A model generated the notes under the pieces. The model was not told the origin of the DNA and ran no database searches. It saw only the letters and a program-made list of their open reading frames with translations. A DNA stretch of 38,289 nt from a virus, in IMG/VR virus record IMGVR_UViG_3300017760_000023, positions 1 to 38,289 of that record; one strand, given 5' to 3'. Positions 8,877 to 15,991 of this stretch are shown here, piece by piece. The position numbers were made by a program, and so were the translations under genes. Each line of letters begins with the position of its first letter. Position 1 is the stretch's first letter.

Positions 8877-11086
8877 GTTTCTATCGCATCAAGTGTAAAC
8901 GGATTCTTCATACAATAGTCACAATCCTCATCGTACTCTAAATCACCTAGCTTTTTTACTTTTTCTAATTTGACACTTACATTTTGTTTGACCCTATCCA
9001 AATCAGACGTAAGTTTTGCACCATAATCCATTTTATCAACTGCCTCTTCATACTTACTATTAGTGTCATTATTTTCATGACCTGATATCTTGTCATTTAA
9101 TTTTTCTTTATCATCTATTCTTTTTTCATACTTTTCATTAGCCTGTTCATATTGACTTTTTACAAAACTAATTGATTCGTTAAGAGTATCTCTTTCATCT
9201 TCAAGCTCATCTATATTTGATATTGATTTGTCTATAGATTTTAACTTTCGAGTGAGGTCTCTAACCGTGTCTTCTTCTAAGTTTTTTGTTTCTTCTATTA
9301 CACCTTGAGCTTCTAATAACTTTTCATGTTTTTTCTCAAAGTCCTCTTTTTCTTTTTTGATATCTGATAGCTCACGTTCCCAATCGTTTCTTTTAAAGTT
9401 TTTTAGTATTGCAGCTACTTCTCTTATTTCTTCATTAGCAGATGACCATAATTTATCAAATATCTCTAATCCCATAAATTGAGCTAATAAAGTTTTTTTC
9501 TCTTTTTGTGTTTTTTCTATAAAAACAGAGTTGTTGGTTTGGGAAGAAAGTGCCGTCAATATAAAGTCATCATATGTACCAATTACTTTTCTTATATTTA
9601 CTTGTGTTGTTCTACGTTGGTCACCATTCATGGATACACGTTCACCATCATCACCTATTGTATAAAAATCTATATCTACCTTAACGTTACCCTTTCTTTG
9701 TTTTTTAGCTGTTTTTTCTATAAAGTAATCTTGACCATCGACCTCAAAATTTAACTTACAATAAAAATCTTTCTTCTTGTTGTTTAGAACGTTCTCTGCT
9801 CTAAATGCTCGTGTACAGGTATCAAACAAACAAAATGAAAGGGCATCTAAGAGAGATGATTTACCAGATGCGTTCGGAGCAAATATCCCCACAACACCAT
9901 TTAGTTTACTAAAGTCTACTTTATTGTCTTCACCATAGCTAAACATATTCTCAAATTCAAAAGTCTTAATTTTCCAATTTACATTTCTATAAACCTCTTC
10001 TTCAGGTATAGACTGATTTAAAGATTCATTAATGTTTTTAATTTTTAATAAAACCTCGTCAGTCACGTGATGATTATTATTTAGATACTCTTGAATCAAA
10101 TTAAATTGTACATCAGATTCGCTGATATCACCAACTGTAATTGTATCATTTCTAACTCTATCATTACTATACAAAGCGTCAGTTCGTGTAACAACCATCT
10201 CTTTTATACCATACTTTTTATGTAATATGGCTAAACATTTTTTAAGTTCTGATGGTTGGGTATTAGATGCTCTGATTCTTACTCTAGCCTTTTTAGGCAT
10301 TTTATCTATGACAGGCAATTCACCATTATCTATATCAAGTGTTATGTAACCATAATCATTTGGTACTTCAATGTATTTTGATTTACGTGTAGGAACATCC
10401 CATAATAGATAACCATGTGATAATCCCTCACCATGATTCTGTTGAACGAGTGAGCCACAATAAGCTATTGTCTCCTCATCATTCAGAAATTGTCTTTTAT
10501 GTATATCACCAAGTAAGGCTAAATCATAACCCTTAAATTTGTCAATATGCACATCAGATGGGAGATGAAAACCTAAATCAGTTTGTGCTCTATCTACAGT
10601 TCCATGAAATAGTACGACTTTTGTATCACCCTCAACATCATCCGCTAGAATAAAGTCTTTTTCTTTTGTCCAACAATCCCATACCACAAATGAAACATCT
10701 CCACACTTATAAACGCCACTATCTTTTAGATAATGTAGATTAGGGTGATTTAAATTATCGACTATCGGAGTTAAGACATCTAATCGAGATAGATTGTTTA
10801 GATTACAATCATGATTACCAGCAATTATTATGGTTGGACATATGTCGGATAGATTCTTAAACAACCTTGATAATTGGTCAACCAATTCTGGTGACATATC
10901 TGTTTTAGAGTGAGCTATATCACCACCGATATAGACCACTGCATTATCTTTGTTTTTTTCTATTTCTTTATAGGTTCTTTCAAAGACCTCTTCGTATTCT
11001 TTGTGTCTTTTGAGATTACGAATCTGTATATCTGAAATGTGGTGTATGTATTTTAATTTATTAAAGGGGACGTTAAGTTTTTGCAA
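8867..11086 (-). CDS. gp47/gp46: gp47 (SbcD/Mre11-like) nuclease fused to the N-terminal half of gp46 (SbcC/Rad50-like) ATPase
   Basis: Residues 1 to about 340 are a metallophosphoesterase: DIQ (19-21), GGD (54-56), GNHD (90-93), LFHG (159-162) and GDIH (193-196). Residues from about 371 are the Rad50-type N-terminal lobe with Walker A GIFAPNASGKSS (400-411), then a long coiled coil and a zinc hook CDYC (722-725). T4 makes gp47 and gp46 as two proteins that resect DNA ends in recombination-dependent replication; here they are one chain. The start is TTG at 11086 with AAAAGG upstream; no ATG exists near the conserved N-terminus. Motif I has Gln where Mre11 enzymes have His, and motif V has Asp for the first His. 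The frame stops at TAA right after A AAA AAA, and the rest continues in the -1 frame. Confidence 0.92.
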   Translation of the reverse strand: MQKLNVPFNKLKYIHHISDIQIRNLKRHKEYEEVFERTYKEIEKNKDNAVVYIGGDIAHSKTDMSPELVDQLSRLFKNLSDICPTIIIAGNHDCNLNNLSRLDVLTPIVDNLNHPNLHYLKDSGVYKCGDVSFVVWDCWTKEKDFILADDVEGDTKVVLFHGTVDRAQTDLGFHLPSDVHIDKFKGYDLALLGDIHKRQFLNDEETIAYCGSLVQQNHGEGLSHGYLLWDVPTRKSKYIEVPNDYGYITLDIDNGELPVIDKMPKKARVRIRASNTQPSELKKCLAILHKKYGIKEMVVTRTDALYSNDRVRNDTITVGDISESDVQFNLIQEYLNNNHHVTDEVLLKIKNINESLNQSIPEEEVYRNVNWKIKTFEFENMFSYGEDNKVDFSKLNGVVGIFAPNASGKSSLLDALSFCLFDTCTRAFRAENVLNNKKKDFYCKLNFEVDGQDYFIEKTAKKQRKGNVKVDIDFYTIGDDGERVSMNGDQRRTTQVNIRKVIGTYDDFILTALSSQTNNSVFIEKTQKEKKTLLAQFMGLEIFDKLWSSANEEIREVAAILKNFKRNDWERELSDIKKEKEDFEKKHEKLLEAQGVIEETKNLEEDTVRDLTRKLKSIDKSISNIDELEDERDTLNESISFVKSQYEQANEKYEKRIDDKEKLNDKISGHENNDTNSKYEEAVDKMDYGAKLTSDLDRVKQNVSVKLEKVKKLGDLEYDEDCDYCMKNPFTLDAIETKK

Positions 11087-11087
11087 A

Positions 11088-12008
11088 TTAAAAACCTTTT
11101 AGTTTGTATTTCATTAAATCAGAAAATTTAGTTGTTGGCGTCATTTGTATATTTTTTATTAATTTTTTAAAACCAATATCGCTAGGGTCTTTATCTTTTA
11201 AAACCATTATCCTAACATCTATACCTTCACCTAAAAACATATCTGTTATTTTTATAGTATCTGACATTGCATCATCATCTAAAGCTAAATATAAAGTTTT
11301 TACTCCAAATTCAATTATTTTTTTCTGTAGGGTTTTGGATACTGTTTTACCAAATAGTGGAATAGCATTTCTTTTAAATGCCATAGCGTCAAACACACCC
11401 TCACATAATATAATTGGTTCATCCCAATTTATGAATAAGTCAAACCCAATAACGTCTTTTGAAGTAAATGAATTTAGATATTTTAACTTACTATTATAGA
11501 AATCTCTACCCACGAAAAAATTCAGCTGACCGTTAGAATCATAAGATGGGATTATTATTCTGTTTGAATATTTACCCTCATCACAATAACCTATATTATG
11601 TTTCATTATATCATTATCGTTTATACCTCTTTTATAAAGATAGGTTAAGGCGTGTCTTTTTACTATGCCATCACCACCATTCCAAAGAGGTTTGAATTCT
11701 TTAGGTAATTTTACTAACTCTGTCTTTTTATCTTGATTATTCTTTTTATAAAACTTAGGTTCACCAACTAACTCTACAAGCTCAGAAAATTGTTCTCTTG
11801 AGGCACCAACTTTTTTAAATAGCTGAAATAAATTTCTACCACCTACATTAGAAACCCAACAATGCCACTTCTGAGTGTGTATGTTTACCTGTAGTTTTCT
11901 TTTATGATGAGATATGAAAGGAGACCAATACATAAACTCATCCGTCTTTTTGAGCTTAATACCATTGTTTCCTAATACTCTATTTATTAGATTAACAACT
12001 TTATTCAT
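11088..12008 (-). CDS. DNA primase with Toprim domain (DnaG/T4 gp61-like)
   Basis: A 306-aa protein. The N-terminal region (YWSPFISHHKRKLQVNIHTQ at 27-46, then KWHCW) follows the layout of the CHC2 zinc domain but keeps only one obvious Cys, so zinc binding may be lost. The Toprim core is clear: EGVFDAMA (203-210) supplies the catalytic Glu and LALDDDA (241-247) the metal-binding Asp residues, followed by KDPSDIG. It would make RNA primers for lagging-strand synthesis with a phage helicase not present in this window. It overlaps the upstream nuclease gene by 8 nt and leads directly into gp47/gp46, so this is a replication-recombination operon. The family call is strong; the assignment to gp61 rather than generic DnaG is inferred. 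Confidence 0.88.
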   Translation of the reverse strand: MNKVVNLINRVLGNNGIKLKKTDEFMYWSPFISHHKRKLQVNIHTQKWHCWVSNVGGRNLFQLFKKVGASREQFSELVELVGEPKFYKKNNQDKKTELVKLPKEFKPLWNGGDGIVKRHALTYLYKRGINDNDIMKHNIGYCDEGKYSNRIIIPSYDSNGQLNFFVGRDFYNSKLKYLNSFTSKDVIGFDLFINWDEPIILCEGVFDAMAFKRNAIPLFGKTVSKTLQKKIIEFGVKTLYLALDDDAMSDTIKITDMFLGEGIDVRIMVLKDKDPSDIGFKKLIKNIQMTPTTKFSDLMKYKLKGF

Positions 12009-12336
12009 CTAATAGTTCTAGTAACCTTTCCAATTCTAAAACAGCATATGTTTTAGTTCTGTTTCTTTTAAATATCAACAAAGGAGCGTGAGAACCACTA
12101 TTATTTTCCGCTTGTTCTAAAGAAGACCATATATTTAGTTTTTCTTGATTTTTACACTCTACGCTAAAAGGAAATAACTTTCTAGCGGCGGGAGATAAAA
12201 GTATATCTTCACCACTGTCACCCATTGTAGTTGAGCGAACATCATCTTCTTCTAGTTGTTGGAATTTTTCGAGGATAAGGTCTCTGACCTGATTCTGTAA
12301 CCTTTTACCCTTGTTCTTAGCTGAACGTGATTTCAT
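12001..12336 (-). CDS. Putative PDDEXK-type (Holliday-junction-resolvase-like) nuclease
   Basis: A 111-aa basic protein. The N-terminal KNKGKRLQNQVRDLI resembles the first helix of archaeal-type resolvases and VSR/PDDEXK nucleases. G-E-D-I at 42-45 and VECKN at 59-63 give the D...ExK signature of the PD-(D/E)xK fold, with Asp44, Glu60 and Lys62 as likely catalytic residues. Such phage enzymes cut recombination or replication intermediates. The gene ends inside the start of the primase gene, which fits a joint role in DNA metabolism. The ribosome binding site is weak. The fold call is based on motif spacing only; the substrate is unknown. Confidence 0.7.
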   Translation of the reverse strand: MKSRSAKNKGKRLQNQVRDLILEKFQQLEEDDVRSTTMGDSGEDILLSPAARKLFPFSVECKNQEKLNIWSSLEQAENNSGSHAPLLIFKRNRTKTYAVLELERLLELLDE

Positions 12337-12379
12337 CGGGATATTATTTTCTTTCTTTGGTTTTTAAAGTAACCTTATT

Positions 12380-12386
12380 TAAATAT
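12380..12386 (-). promoter_or_regulatory. ATATTTA motif in the gap before the replication operon
   Basis: The 67-nt gap between the NUDIX-zincin stop and the nuclease start holds GATATTTAAATAAGG on the minus strand, the same core seen in the other main intergenic gaps. It sits about 45 nt before the ATG, a plausible promoter distance. No terminator hairpin is visible. Function is inferred from recurrence only. Confidence 0.3.
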
Positions 12387-12403
12387 CAAATAAAAAGCTC
12401 AAA

Positions 12404-13276
12404 TTACAATTTATTTTTCAACTTAGCATACTCACGTCTACCCCACTTTTCGGCAATCTCCTCAAACTTGTTATCATCGTGAAAATCACCACCTTTTTGG
12501 ACGGCAATCTCACCTGCCATGGAGTATGCTTTTTCGTATTTTTTTGCACCCATCTTTTTTCTATCAAGAGCATGTTTGATTTCATGTAATACTGTAATTA
12601 AAAATTGTTTGACTGTAGGATATGATGGTCTTAAATTTATCGTATCGGTAACCCAATTATAATCCGCCATGTCTTTACCACGTGCAAATTTTATTTTAGA
12701 TTTGAGTCCATATTTTTTAACTAATCTTTCTGCTGTATCCAAGTAGTCTATTCTTTCTAATAGTAAATAACCTGTAGTGTCTGTGATTGATTTTTTAAGC
12801 GATTTTAGTTTAGATGGCCACTCTTCTGGTTTGATAAAACCTGTTGCACCCTTTAGTCCTTTTATATTTGCAGTTGTAGAGGCTTCATATAAATTATCTA
12901 ATATTCCTAATACTCTATCGTCAAATGGTTGTGGAAGATTCATTGTGTTATAATAACCCCAAGCCATATGTTCATGATTTATATGTGCATTTATTTTTTT
13001 ATCACCCTTGCATATAAAAACGTGAAAGTCTCCACCATTGTTCTTCTTAGCAACATGGGATAATTCAATATCACGATTTAGTATAATTTGGGTTTCTTCA
13101 GTAAACTCTCTATGAGCTCCTTCTTCAGGTGTTTCATCAATATGTCGATGACCCTTTGGGATACCCCATCTACCACTCGTACTTTGAACACACAATAACT
13201 CGTCATTCACAACGTAGGCAATACCTGCTGCGTGTTTGGAATCTTTTTGTTCGTTTATTTGTGCTAATTTAATCAT
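12404..13276 (-). CDS. NUDIX hydrolase fused to a HExxH zinc-metallopeptidase-like domain
   Basis: A 290-aa protein from ATG 13276; a GTG at 13288 would add four residues, but the ATG lies in the usual short overlap with the upstream stop. Residues 15 to about 135 form a NUDIX domain with a complete box GHRHIDETPEEGAHREFTEE (42-61), which matches Gx5Ex7REUxEExGU; such enzymes cleave nucleoside diphosphates linked to another group. Residues about 160-290 are separate: ITVLHEIKHALD (227-238) contains HExxH, and downstream acidic residues (E256, E272) could be the third zinc ligand, as in zincin-like peptidases. The combination in one chain is unusual. Substrates of both halves are unknown; possibilities include nucleotide-pool or RNA-cap chemistry plus a regulatory or structural zincin. 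Confidence 0.82.
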   Translation of the reverse strand: MIKLAQINEQKDSKHAAGIAYVVNDELLCVQSTSGRWGIPKGHRHIDETPEEGAHREFTEETQIILNRDIELSHVAKKNNGGDFHVFICKGDKKINAHINHEHMAWGYYNTMNLPQPFDDRVLGILDNLYEASTTANIKGLKGATGFIKPEEWPSKLKSLKKSITDTTGYLLLERIDYLDTAERLVKKYGLKSKIKFARGKDMADYNWVTDTINLRPSYPTVKQFLITVLHEIKHALDRKKMGAKKYEKAYSMAGEIAVQKGGDFHDDNKFEEIAEKWGRREYAKLKNKL

Positions 13277-13490
13277 TACAATGCTCACAAGTACAGGTAC
13301 TTAAATCACTAGGTAACTCTGTCCTTGTGATGTCTTCTCCGTTACTATATTTGAAAGTCATATTACTTGAGTTAGCCCATTTAGGTTTAACAATAATATC
13401 TTCTATTGTTAAATCTTCAATGTGACATTTACAAGTGTTACAAACTTTTGATATTTGTTGACCACTGCTAGTGAATCTAACTTTTATCAT
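13269..13490 (-). CDS. Small Cys-rich protein, possible zinc ribbon
   Basis: A 73-aa frame from ATG 13490; a longer frame with extra upstream residues exists but would overlap the preceding gene. Two Cys groups, CNTCKC near residues 17-22 and CTCEHC near 66-71, could bind one zinc ion. The start lies 1 nt after the upstream stop, and the end overlaps the NUDIX-zincin gene by 8 nt, so it is part of a tight operon. No family recognised. The zinc ribbon is an inference from Cys spacing; a nucleic-acid or protein-binding adapter is plausible. Confidence 0.65.
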   Translation of the reverse strand: MIKVRFTSSGQQISKVCNTCKCHIEDLTIEDIIVKPKWANSSNMTFKYSNGEDITRTELPSDLSTCTCEHCND

Positions 13491-13491
13491 T

Positions 13492-13917
13492 TTACCAAGT
13501 TCTACAAGCCCAATATCTCGCCTTATACTTTGGGCCTGGATTATCACAATTGTGTCTTGCTCTGAACGATTTACGAGCTTTTGGATTTGATTTACGTATT
13601 CTCATCGTACCACCCTTGGCATCACCACCTTGTCCAAAGTTTACTTTCACGACATTACCTTTATCGTTTTTAACGTAAACTTTAAATTTCTTAGCATCAC
13701 CTTGCATTATTTTATTGAGCTTAACTTTACGACCTTGGTATTCAGCCTCTTCCATTGGTTGTTTTTCAAACTCGAAAGTGTATCCACAACTTTCATTTTG
13801 ATTTTCCCAATAGATATCGTAAACTTCTTTAACACAATTAGGCACCATCTTACCATTCTTTTCTTTCATGCCTATCTGTTGATATCCAACCCAACAAGTT
13901 CCTCGTTTTTCGTTCAT
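13492..13917 (-). CDS. Conserved phage protein with C-terminal RHNCDNPGPK/KARYWAC motif
   Basis: A 141-aa protein from ATG 13917, preceded by AAAAAAGG; an upstream TTG would add six residues but overlaps the neighbour. The N-terminus contains RGTCWVGYQQIGMKEKNGKM and NC. The C-terminus is basic and ends SFRARHNCDNPGPKYKARYW plus ACRTW, a Cys-containing signature I recall from many T4-like marine phage proteins of unknown function. Four to five Cys residues could form a metal site. It sits in a run of small basic proteins (13269-15009) with overlapping or near-overlapping ends, suggesting co-translation. No enzymatic motif is seen; a nucleic-acid-binding or virion-internal role is possible. 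Confidence 0.75.
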   Translation of the reverse strand: MNEKRGTCWVGYQQIGMKEKNGKMVPNCVKEVYDIYWENQNESCGYTFEFEKQPMEEAEYQGRKVKLNKIMQGDAKKFKVYVKNDKGNVVKVNFGQGGDAKGGTMRIRKSNPKARKSFRARHNCDNPGPKYKARYWACRTW

Positions 13918-13919
13918 GC

Positions 13920-14135
13920 TTAACCTTTTTTCCAACCACCACCAGCGGCTTTGTATTGTTTAGCTGCCCAAGCGTTTGCGTAAGCTGATGGATATACATC
14001 AAACTTCTTTTTAGCTTGAGATTTATAGTAAGACCATTTTGATGGATTTGTTGGAACATTCTTTTCAAAGAACATCTCAAACTTTTCCTCTATAAAAGCC
14101 TCTTTTACTATTTGTTTTAGTTCATCAACTTTCAT
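13920..14135 (-). CDS. Small conserved phage protein (SAYANAWAAKQYK motif)
   Basis: A 71-aa frame from ATG 14135. An acidic N-terminal helix (MKVDELKQIVKEAF) is followed by a conserved core, KWSYYKSQAKKKFDVYPSAY then ANAWAAKQYKAAGGGWKKG. This core is a common small domain in phage genomes, of unknown function. The same reading frame stays open upstream to a TGA at 14337-14339, so the ATG may be internal to a longer fused protein (see the broken gene upstream). The stop lies 2 nt before the next ATG. Family recognised by pattern only. Confidence 0.7.
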   Translation of the reverse strand: MKVDELKQIVKEAFIEEKFEMFFEKNVPTNPSKWSYYKSQAKKKFDVYPSAYANAWAAKQYKAAGGGWKKG

Positions 14136-14372
14136 TTTTTTTCTCTTTTTTCTTGGATGTGAGTGTGACGACTCATCAGTTGGATTAAGTCTACTTATAC
14201 TTACATTTTTGTAAAGTTTATTACCGAATTGTATATCTACAATTTCAACTTTACCATCTTCACTTAATGAGTGCCAAGTTACTTTACCGACACCCTCATT
14301 TTTTCGCTTAGGAGACCCCCAAGTCGCGTGGTGGAATCATTGATGTTGAACTGATTTATTATAAGTATCCAT
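14136..14372 (-). pseudogene. Conserved small phage domain interrupted by an in-frame TGA
   Basis: From ATG 14372 the frame reads MDTYNKSVQHQ, then TGA (14337-14339), then continues in the same frame with FHHATWGSPKRKNEGVGKV, VEIVDIQFGNKLYKNVSISR and LNPTDESSHSHPRKKRKK, running directly into the MKVDEL start of the next gene. The post-TGA stretch has clear protein character (balanced composition, basic tail) and no internal Met, so it looks like a real domain cut near its N-terminus. TGA is a genuine stop elsewhere in this window. Options are a mutation, an assembly error, or readthrough. An A8 run just before MKVDEL is another possible error point that would otherwise separate the two genes with an ATGA overlap. 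Confidence 0.55.
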
Positions 14373-14380
14373 ATTATTAC

Positions 14381-14545
14381 CTATTTTCGTTTTTTTCTTC
14401 CTGCACAATGTGCTTTTTGACTAAAACCTTTTGGGTTGTTACAATCAATACTTTTCTTATATTTTTGACTCCACTTTTTTTCTTTAACAACTTCATATAA
14501 GTGAAGACAGCCACAATCAAATTTTTCTACGAGATATCTATGCAC
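14381..14545 (-). CDS. 54-aa basic Cys-containing phage protein
   Basis: The frame runs from a GTG at 14545, inside the end of the upstream gene (8-nt overlap), to TAG at 14381. It starts MHRYLVEKFDCGCLHLYEVV and ends SIDCNNPKGFSQKAHCAGRK plus KRK. Cys at 11, 13, 35 and 47 could bind a metal. The NPKGFSQ-AHC ending looks like a recurring small phage motif, which supports a real gene despite the non-ATG start. A basic tail suggests nucleic-acid contact. Function unknown. Confidence 0.65.
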   Translation of the reverse strand: MHRYLVEKFDCGCLHLYEVVKEKKWSQKYKKSIDCNNPKGFSQKAHCAGRKKRK

Positions 14546-14900
14546 CTGTTTTTACCTTGATGGTCTTTTGCCCTTTACTTCTTTCACCACCTTTTTTGGG
14601 CTCACCACCTTTTTTCTGTGCTTTTCTTTTTCTATTGACAAATGCTGCGATTCCCTTTTTACCAAGTTTTCTAGCCTTTGACTTTGATAGACAGGCTGCA
14701 TACGCTCCACCCTCTTCACCATCACCACATTTTCCTAGTTTTTTACCAGTAGAGGAATACCTATCCCAACCTCCACCGCCAGAACCACCTGCACCACCTT
14801 TACCAAACCACTTTCGTAGGTCTTCATTTGTGTAAGTTCCACAGAAGATACACTTATTATCTTCTATAAGTTCCAATACCTGTTTTGTTTTTTGATTCAT
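14538..14900 (-). CDS. Conserved basic phage protein (GGGWDRY...AACLSKSKARKLGKKG), DUF6321-like
   Basis: A 120-aa protein from ATG 14900. It has an N-terminal CIFC pair, a Gly-rich segment with GGGWDRYSSTGKKLGKCGDG, then AYAACLSKSKARKLGKKGIA and a Lys/Gly-rich tail. The middle matches, from memory, the pattern of DUF6321, a small family of phages and environmental sequences; I cannot verify this here. The strong positive charge points to DNA or RNA binding, for example capsid-packaged or chromatin-like roles, but this is inference. It overlaps the 50-aa gene upstream by 44 nt and the 54-aa gene downstream by 8 nt. Confidence 0.75.
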   Translation of the reverse strand: MNQKTKQVLELIEDNKCIFCGTYTNEDLRKWFGKGGAGGSGGGGWDRYSSTGKKLGKCGDGEEGGAYAACLSKSKARKLGKKGIAAFVNRKRKAQKKGGEPKKGGERSKGQKTIKVKTGA

Positions 14901-15009
14901 TTTTTTCTAACCATTTTTTATATTGTTTAGCTGTTCTACCTTCTCTAGCCAATTTTTTGTTAGTCAAAATTCTTTTTCTTTTTCTATCTTTCGCATTTCT
15001 GTTCGGCAT
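14857..15009 (-). CDS. 50-aa very basic phage protein
   Basis: Frame from ATG 15009 to TAA 14857. It begins MPNRNAKDRKRKRILTNKKL and continues AREGRTAKQYKKWLEKN, about 40 percent Lys/Arg. The MPNR-AKDRK opening recurs in small marine phage proteins, by my recollection. The last 44 nt overlap the start of the next gene in another frame. Likely nucleic-acid binding; otherwise unassigned. Confidence 0.6.
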   Translation of the reverse strand: MPNRNAKDRKRKRILTNKKLAREGRTAKQYKKWLEKNESKNKTGIGTYRR

Positions 15010-15027
15010 ATTCTCTACCTATAATTA

Positions 15028-15270
15028 TCAACTTTTACCATTTTCTTTATTTCCACCCATTACTTTTTCAACACCAGCGATACCAAAACACCCTAAAGTA
15101 ATATATAGAAAACTATTATAAACAAAGTCATTAATAGGTAAATCTAAACCCATATAACCTGTTATTAAATCCACTGCACTATACATTCCCATGATAGTGA
15201 ATGATAAAAATCCAATGATTGTTTTTTCATTAAACTCATTTTCATCTTTAAATATATCTTTAAAAGCCAT
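15028..15270 (-). CDS. Small two-TM membrane protein, holin candidate
   Basis: An 80-aa protein from ATG 15270 with GGAAA upstream. A charged N-terminus (MAFKDIFKDENEFNEKT) precedes two hydrophobic segments, about residues 17-38 (TIIGFLSFTIMGMYSAVDLI) and 50-68 (VYNSFLYITLGCFGIAGVEK), joined by a short loop, with a charged tail. Size and topology fit a class II-type holin or a phage inner-membrane regulator. It is followed by tandem stops TGA TAA and lies 1 nt after the TM/coiled-coil gene, which strengthens a lysis interpretation. No recognised endolysin is in the window, so this stays tentative. Confidence 0.6.
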   Translation of the reverse strand: MAFKDIFKDENEFNEKTIIGFLSFTIMGMYSAVDLITGYMGLDLPINDFVYNSFLYITLGCFGIAGVEKVMGGNKENGKS

Positions 15271-15271
15271 T

Positions 15272-15991
15272 TTATTTCCAATCCCAAAGTTTTACTAAGT
15301 TGTAAGTTATTCCAAAACCCCATATAGGTTCTGTCAATCCTGTAACCGCGTTATAAGTAACTCCAACCATTGGCCCAAAAGATATTTGGTTTCTTGGTGG
15401 TTTTAGACTTATAGGTTTACTTTCTCCACCCGTAAGTCTCAATCCATCAAAGGATTTACTTGGTAGTACAGCCTTGAACTCATGTTTACCTATCTGTTCT
15501 ATTTCAGGTGCTCCTATATTTATTTCACCATCAAAAGATAAATCAGTTTCAGAGTCTAAGATTTTATTATCTTTTATCTTCACGCCTGTACGACCGAAGA
15601 TTCTTAAATAATTATCTTGTACACCAAATTCTTTTTCAAATGGTATTAAACCACTCTCACCTAAAGATATCTCAAATTTTACTGAATCAAGAGATTCTCT
15701 TAGGTTATCAATTCTTTGTTCGTATTCTTTTTCCCAACGAACTCTTTCGTAATGTTTTGTTTTTATATCTTGTATTTCATTTACAAGTTTTGCTCCGTGG
15801 TTGTTTAATTTCACCACTTCAGTTTTAAGAGTATCTATAGTGTATTCATTTTCTTGGATAAGTTGTTCTTGTCTAACTGAATCTTCTTTTAAAAAATCCA
15901 TTTCTTGTTTAGCATAATAATAACGGACACCAACAACTGCAAGAACAGTTGCTATGTTTAACAATACACCTATAACAAATTCTTTTTTCAT
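15272..15991 (-). CDS. Membrane-anchored coiled-coil protein with C-terminal beta domain, spanin candidate
   Basis: A 239-aa protein. One N-terminal hydrophobic anchor (FVIGVLLNIATVLAVVGVRY, residues 5-24) is followed by a charged coiled coil to about residue 110. A beta-rich C-terminal part ends SFGPMVGVTYNAVTGLTEPI then WGFGITYNLVKLW, a hairpin-like pattern typical of outer-membrane-facing proteins in Bacteroidota phages. The arrangement (inner-membrane anchor, periplasm-spanning coil, distal beta element) would suit a one-piece spanin that joins the two membranes at lysis. It starts in an ATGA overlap with the 46-aa gene upstream and is followed by the two-TM protein. Function is inferred from topology. 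Confidence 0.6.
   Translation of the reverse strand: MKKEFVIGVLLNIATVLAVVGVRYYYAKQEMDFLKEDSVRQEQLIQENEYTIDTLKTEVVKLNNHGAKLVNEIQDIKTKHYERVRWEKEYEQRIDNLRESLDSVKFEISLGESGLIPFEKEFGVQDNYLRIFGRTGVKIKDNKILDSETDLSFDGEINIGAPEIEQIGKHEFKAVLPSKSFDGLRLTGGESKPISLKPPRNQISFGPMVGVTYNAVTGLTEPIWGFGITYNLVKLWDWK

Noticed and set aside
14337-14339. Genome-wide recoding of TGA as a sense codon
   Set aside because: TGA ends several genes in ATGA overlaps with the next start (17066, 19299, 21294, 15988), which only makes sense if TGA is a stop.
14340-14372. 11-codon ORF MDTYNKSVQHQ as an independent peptide
   Set aside because: It is better explained as the start of the broken conserved gene that continues in the same frame after the TGA.
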